DNA of 8,353 nucleotides from Lichenicoccus sp964235615 (GTDB taxonomy: Bacteria; Pseudomonadota; Alphaproteobacteria; Acetobacterales; Acetobacteraceae): NCBI GenBank assembly GCA_964235615.1, contig CAXSEE010000187.1, positions 1 through 8,353 on the forward strand, in the 5' to 3' direction. The position numbers and the translations under genes are program-made. The notes under the pieces were generated by a model. It worked only from the letters and a program-made list of their open reading frames with translations. It did no database searches and was not told the origin of the DNA. Positions 3,221 through 8,353 of this stretch are shown one piece after another (position 1 is the first letter of the stretch; every line of letters begins with the position of its first letter).

Positions 3221-5956
3221 TCAGCTCCTGACCAGTACGGCCACGGGAAGCAGGTCGAACAGCTTGGCCAACGCCACGTCCTCGCCACCGGCGACCGTCT
3301 GGCTGCTGAACAGGTCGCGCCAGCTTCCGTCCGGGATGGTGACGGCAGAGTCATTCCAGTCCGGATCAGCCTCACGCAGCCCGGGATAAAGTGCCACGAG
3401 AACGATGACCTGTGCATCGCCGCCGCCGCGAACGAAACCGAGCGCCCGCGCCGCTTTCTCGCCCGTGATGGTCAGAGGCTCGTAGCCACCTTCGGCGAAC
3501 AGCCCCGGATGAGCGGCGCGCAGCTGCAGCAGCATCGTCACCACCGCCAGCTTGATCCGGCCGTCGGACCAGCTCGCCAGCAGATCGCGCAGGGTGGCGG
3601 CAGGATCACGCTCCAGGGCCGGTTGCAGGGCTTCCAGCGCCTGGGTGCGGGTTTCATAATCGACCGGACGACGATTGTCGGGATCGACCAGGCTCAGGTC
3701 CCACATCTCGCTGCCCTGGTAGATGTCCGGCATGCCCGGGACGGTGAGCTTGAGCACCGCCTGGATCAGGCTGTTCTGCACGCCGAGCCGCGCTACCCGG
3801 TGGGCGAACGGCAGGAAGCTGGCGAGGAACCCGGCGCGGCTGGAGTCCAATGCCGCCTTCGCGAGGGACTGCATCGCCTCCTCATAGGCGGTGTCGGGCG
3901 TCGACCAGTTGGAGTGGAACTTGCTCTCGCGCATCGACTTCTCGAGCGTCGCCTTGATACGCTCGCCGTATGATTCGAGACCGGCGGCATCGGGATTCTC
4001 GAGCAGCTCGACCGGCCAGGAGCCGACCAGAAGCTGATAGAGCAGATACTCGTCGTTGCGGTCCGGCGGCGCATTATTCTCGATCTCGCCGCGCCGGGCG
4101 CGCACCAGGCGGCTCCAGCCTTGCACCTGACGAGCCCACTCCTCCGGCATGTCCGCCAGCACGGCCAGACGGGCGCGGGTATCCTCGCCGCGCTTGGTAT
4201 CGTGGGTGGAGGTGGCCAGCATGGCGCCTGGCCAGCGCTTCGCCCGCTGGGCGTTGGCCTTGTGGAAGGCGCTGGCGGTGATGCCGAACCGCTCGGGTTC
4301 GCCGCCCACCTCGTTCAGGGCAATGAACCGGTTGTAACGGTAGAAGGCAGTGTCCTCCAGGCCTTTGGCCATCACCGGGCCGCTGTACTGCTGCAACTTC
4401 ATCGCCAGGCGCAGCACGCTGGTGCGGTTGAAGCCGCTTTTTGGCTTGGCGGTCAGACGGCCGGACAGCAGGTCGTGCAGGAAGTCGAACACCGACGGGT
4501 CGATGACCGGGTCGTGCCGGCGTGCCTGCGTGAAGGCCCAGGCGAGATCGCGCCGGTCGGCGCTGTCCTGATCGGAGTCGAACTCGATATAGGTGCGATA
4601 GACCGGGAAGCAGGCGACGATCTGCTTGATCGCCCGCTGCAGCACGGTCTTGGTGAAATCCTGCGTCATCGGGTTCTGCCGCGCGACGCGTCCGGCGTCG
4701 CGGCCGAGCGCGTTCAGCTCGCTGGCCATCTCGTTTTCCATGATGCGTATCTTGCAGTCATAGACGATGGTGGAGAATTCCGCGCGCAGTCCGGTGAAGT
4801 CCTGGTAGGTCGCGGTAAAGCTTTCCTCGCTGGCCGGGTTGACCAGCACGCCGAGCACCAGGTTGGTGAAGTCGTAGCCGGTGGTGCCCTCGACCTGCCA
4901 ATCGTCGCGGAGAGACTCGTGCGCCGCCAGTATCTTCTCGACAACCAGATAGAACGGCTTCGTGGACCCGGCGCGCAGGTTGTCGATATAGGCCTTGGGG
5001 TCGAGCAGTCCGTCGATATGGTCGATACGCAGGCCGTCCAGCGTGCCGTCCTCGATCATCGGCAGGATGCGGGCGTGGGCATGGCGGAACACCGCCGGCA
5101 ACTCCATGCGCATGCCGGCCAGATCGTTGATATTGAAGAACCGGCGGTAGTTGATGTCGTCGCCGGCGACGCGAAAGTCCGCGACCCGCCAGGACTGAAG
5201 CTGGATCAGGCCGTCGAGCGCGCGCCAGTCCTGGTTCAGGGTGGCAATGCTTTGGTCGAGCGCCTCGCGAGCCGCAGGATTGGTGCGGACGCACTCGGCG
5301 AGCTCTGCCTTCAAGGCATTGGCGCGCTCCGCGATGTCCGGATGCCACTGCGCGATGTCGGAGAAGAAGTCGGACAGCCGGTCGAGCCCGGCATCGTCGT
5401 GACCGAGGATGGCGCCGTAATGCAGCGGGCAGATCGGCAGCTTGTGGGTGTCGTAGGCCCAGACCGCGAGACTGCCCTGGTCCTCGTCGAACTTGACCTG
5501 GAGGTTGCCGTTCTTGAGCTCGACGCCATACTGGCTGCCGAGCACGGGCGCCAGCAGCTTGTTCTTGAGATAGCCGCGGTCCGGTTCCCAATCGATGTCG
5601 AACCAGCCGGCATGATCGGATTGCGGACCCCACTCCAGCACGTCGAGCCAGAGCGGGTTGTCCGAGCCGCCAACGCCCATGTGGTTGGGCACGAAGTCCA
5701 GGATCTGGCCAAGACCATGCTTGGTGAAGGCCGTGACCATCGCCTGGAAGTCATCCTCGGTGCCCAGCTCCGGATTGAGCGCCAGATGGTCGGTGATGTC
5801 ATAGCCATGCGTGCTGCCGGGACGCGCCTTCAGGTAGGGCGAGGCATAGACGTGGCTCACCCCCAGCTTCGACAGATAGGGTGCGAGCCTGGTTGCATCC
5901 TTGAAGCCGAAGCCGGCATGGAACTGTAGGCGATAGGTGGCACGCGGTGTCGTCAT
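3221..5956 (-). CDS. treY: Maltooligosyltrehalose synthase TreY (911 aa)
   Basis: This GH13 enzyme isomerises the reducing-end alpha-1,4 bond of maltooligosaccharides to alpha,alpha-1,1, making maltooligosyltrehalose in the cytoplasm. Family-specific motifs are all present: the N-terminal ATYRLQFHAGFGF (6-18) and SPYLKARPGSTHGYDITDH (39-57); region I DFVPNHMG (87-94); region II GLRIDHIDG (308-316, probable nucleophile Asp312); region III VVEKIL (338-343, probable acid/base Glu340) followed by GTTGYDF (357-363); region IV STHDTKRGEDTRAR (583-596, Asp586); and the late GMPDIYQGSE (741-750) with DPDNRRPVDY (758-767). The length is normal for TreY and no frame break is visible. The ATG overlaps the treZ stop as ATGA, with GGAG five bases upstream, so translation is coupled to treZ. 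The next gene (ankyrin) starts 71 bases after the stop. Confidence 0.97.
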   Translation of the reverse strand: MTTPRATYRLQFHAGFGFKDATRLAPYLSKLGVSHVYASPYLKARPGSTHGYDITDHLALNPELGTEDDFQAMVTAFTKHGLGQILDFVPNHMGVGGSDNPLWLDVLEWGPQSDHAGWFDIDWEPDRGYLKNKLLAPVLGSQYGVELKNGNLQVKFDEDQGSLAVWAYDTHKLPICPLHYGAILGHDDAGLDRLSDFFSDIAQWHPDIAERANALKAELAECVRTNPAAREALDQSIATLNQDWRALDGLIQLQSWRVADFRVAGDDINYRRFFNINDLAGMRMELPAVFRHAHARILPMIEDGTLDGLRIDHIDGLLDPKAYIDNLRAGSTKPFYLVVEKILAAHESLRDDWQVEGTTGYDFTNLVLGVLVNPASEESFTATYQDFTGLRAEFSTIVYDCKIRIMENEMASELNALGRDAGRVARQNPMTQDFTKTVLQRAIKQIVACFPVYRTYIEFDSDQDSADRRDLAWAFTQARRHDPVIDPSVFDFLHDLLSGRLTAKPKSGFNRTSVLRLAMKLQQYSGPVMAKGLEDTAFYRYNRFIALNEVGGEPERFGITASAFHKANAQRAKRWPGAMLATSTHDTKRGEDTRARLAVLADMPEEWARQVQGWSRLVRARRGEIENNAPPDRNDEYLLYQLLVGSWPVELLENPDAAGLESYGERIKATLEKSMRESKFHSNWSTPDTAYEEAMQSLAKAALDSSRAGFLASFLPFAHRVARLGVQNSLIQAVLKLTVPGMPDIYQGSEMWDLSLVDPDNRRPVDYETRTQALEALQPALERDPAATLRDLLASWSDGRIKLAVVTMLLQLRAAHPGLFAEGGYEPLTITGEKAARALGFVRGGGDAQVIVLVALYPGLREADPDWNDSAVTIPDGSWRDLFSSQTVAGGEDVALAKLFDLLPVAVLVRS

Positions 5957-7757
5957 GATGTCTCCAAGGACCAGCGGACCGACCAGGGACCGAGCCCCGG
6001 AACAGTATCACCCTCGGACCAGATGATCTGGCCGGCAGCGGGCTGGAAGTCGATCGGGCTGGCCGACAGATTGGCGGCGAGGACGAGATGCTTGCCGCCG
6101 CCTACATCCCAGCTTGCCTGCACGACACCGGGGCCAAATTCCGCCGCTTTGCCAGCGTGGGTAATTTGTGGAAGCAAGGGCACGATATGCTGGCGGCGGG
6201 CTGTGATCAATTTCGTATAGTGCGCCAGCATGCCCTGGTCCATCGCCGACCAGTCGAGCTTGGACGAGGTGAAGGTCGCCTCGGCCAGCGGGTCGGGAAT
6301 GCGGTCGCGCTGGGCCGGGTCCTGGAACTCCGGAAAGCGGGCGAACTCCTCGCGGCGGCCCTTGCGCACCGCGTCGGCGAGGTCGCCCTCGAAGTCGCAG
6401 AAGAAGGGGAAAGGCTGTTTTGCCCCCCATTCCTCGCCCATGAAGATCATCGGCGTCTGCGGCAGCAGCAGATAGACCGCGGCCAGGGCGCGCATCGTGC
6501 TGGCGCCGGCGATCATGCCAAGGCGGTCGCCGAAGGCACGGTTGCCGACCTGGTCATGGTTCTGGATGAAGGCGACGAACGCGCCGGGCGGCAGATAGTC
6601 CGCCGGTTCGCCACGCGGGGAGCCGCGATAGGGCATCATCTGGCCCTGGTAGGCGAAACCTTCGGCGAGCGCCTTGGCCAGCAGTACGCTCTGGTTTGCC
6701 CCATCCTTGTCGCAATAGTCGGCGTAGTAGCCGCTGTCCTCGCCGGTGGCGGCGACATGCAGCACGTGGTGGATGTCGTCGTTCCATTGCGCGGTGAAAT
6801 GGATCGGCTCGCGGCCTTCGCGTGTCAGGCGCTTGGGCTCGTTATCCTCATTTTCCAGCAGCAAATGCACCGGACGGTTGGACGCGGCACGGACGCGCTC
6901 GGACAACTCGTCGAGCAGATGCTTGGGGCCGTCGTCGATGATGGCGTGCACGGCGTCGAAGCGCAGCCCGTCGAGGTTGTACTCATCGAGCCAGTAGAGC
7001 GCATTATGGATGACGAAGTCGCGCACCGGCTTGCTGTGCTCGCCGTCGTAATTCACCGCCGCACCCCAGGGCGTGCTGTGCCGCTCGGTGAAGAATGCCG
7101 GGGCATAGACCGGAAGATAGTTACCATCGGGGCCGAAATGATTATACACGACGTCGAGCAGAACGGCGATGCCACGCTGGTGTGCCGCCTCGATCAGCGC
7201 CTTGAAGTCTTCCGGCCGGCCGTATGATGAGTCCGGCGCATACGCCAGCACGCCGTCATAGCCCCAGTTGCGCTTGCCCGGGAAATCCCACACCGGCATG
7301 ATCTCCAGTGCGGTGACGCCAAGCTTGGCCAGATGGTCGAGCTTGCTAATCGCAGCTCGGAATGTGCCCTCCGGCGTGAAGCTGCCGACGTGCAGCTCAT
7401 ACAGCACGACCTCGTCCCAGGGCCGGCCGGCCCATGCCACCGTCCAGTCATAGGCGGCAGGGTCGATCACCTCGCTCGGACCATGCACATCCTGCGGCTG
7501 GAAGCGTGAGGCCGGGTCGGGGACCTTCATGCCATCTGGCAACACGAAGCGGTATAGCGTGCCAGGACCGGCGGATGGCACGGTCAACTCGTGCCAGCCC
7601 TCCGGCTGCGACGTCATGCTCAGTATGCCGCTCTGCTCACCGCCCGGATCCTCCAGCAACAGCCCCACGGCGTCGCAAGCGGGCGCCCAGAAGCGGAACT
7701 GGGTGCCTCCATCTTTGAGAAGAGTAGCGCCGGCGGGGATCTGGTGGACGCGCTGGT

Positions 7758-7761
<4 letters not shown>
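5953..7761 (-). CDS. treZ: Maltooligosyltrehalose trehalohydrolase TreZ (602 aa)
   Basis: This GH13 enzyme cleaves the alpha-1,4 bond next to the trehalose end of maltooligosyltrehalose, releasing free trehalose. An N-terminal carbohydrate-binding module-like domain (FRFWAPACDAVGLLL, ~22-37, through YRFVLPDG at 70-77) precedes the barrel. Barrel motifs are VLYELHVGSFTPEGTF (119-134), GKRNWGYDGVLAYAP (162-176), region I DVVYNHFGPDGNYL (203-216), region II LDGLRFDAVHAI (263-274, nucleophile Asp269), region III LLENEDN (301-307, acid/base Glu303), and region IV FIQNHDQVGNRAFGDRL (398-414, Asp403). MGEEWGAKQPFPFFCDF (441-457) is characteristic of TreZ. The length fits the family. Its start overlaps the GlgX/TreX stop by ATGA and its stop overlaps the treY start by ATGA, so the three enzymes are probably made in linked amounts. 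No strong own ribosome binding site is seen, in line with coupling. Confidence 0.97.

Positions 7762-8353
<592 letters not shown>

Noticed and set aside
4121..5929. 602-codon plus-strand open frame opposite treY
   Set aside because: It lies wholly antisense to a fully motif-supported treY. Its product is low-complexity (rich in V, A, G, R, E) with no recognisable domain, as expected for a GC-rich antisense frame.
6088..7227. 379-codon plus-strand open frame opposite treZ
   Set aside because: Antisense shadow of treZ; no domain, no plausible promoter context.

Overview
This is a GC-rich (estimated by eye), densely coded proteobacterial stretch. The protein style, GTG start use and gene content (the TreX/TreZ/TreY trehalose route plus ureide breakdown) suggest an alphaproteobacterium, possibly of the Rhodospirillales/Acetobacterales type. 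That placement is an impression, because the window has no rRNA or other marker gene.

The left part (1-2148) looks like a purine (ureide) catabolism locus. At the extreme left edge, on the minus strand, are the first 11 codons of a gene whose N-terminus matches 5-hydroxyisourate hydrolase. A 271-base divergent control region (36-306) follows. A tight plus-strand group then runs to 2148: an 80-residue ribbon-helix-helix-like protein, a 116-residue protein with two membrane segments, and a full-length M20-family amidohydrolase best read as allantoate amidohydrolase. The gaps between these three genes are 11 and 10 bases. Hydroxyisourate hydrolase acts early, after urate oxidation, and allantoate amidohydrolase acts late, so the two ends of this region fit one pathway.

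The boundary (2140-2281) lies between convergent transcription units. It holds a 14-bp perfect palindrome spanning the stop codon of the amidohydrolase. Next comes a perfect 26-bp tandem repeat (3 full copies plus 17 bases), bracketed by 11-bp inverted repeats. A 7-bp-stem hairpin follows directly behind the last minus-strand gene. No long T-run is present.

The right part (2284-8353, all minus strand) is a trehalose operon read right to left: the C-terminal end of a GlgX/TreX debranching enzyme (cut by the window edge), TreZ (maltooligosyltrehalose trehalohydrolase), TreY (maltooligosyltrehalose synthase), an ankyrin-repeat protein, and a small cupin. GlgX/TreZ, TreZ/TreY and ankyrin/cupin are each joined by an ATGA stop/start overlap, which implies translational coupling. 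Together TreX, TreY and TreZ convert glycogen or maltodextrin to trehalose: TreX debranches, TreY turns the reducing end into a trehalosyl unit, and TreZ releases trehalose. The ankyrin and cupin genes are unexplained passengers at the tail of this operon.

No tRNA, rRNA, CRISPR array, insertion sequence or clear prophage gene was seen.
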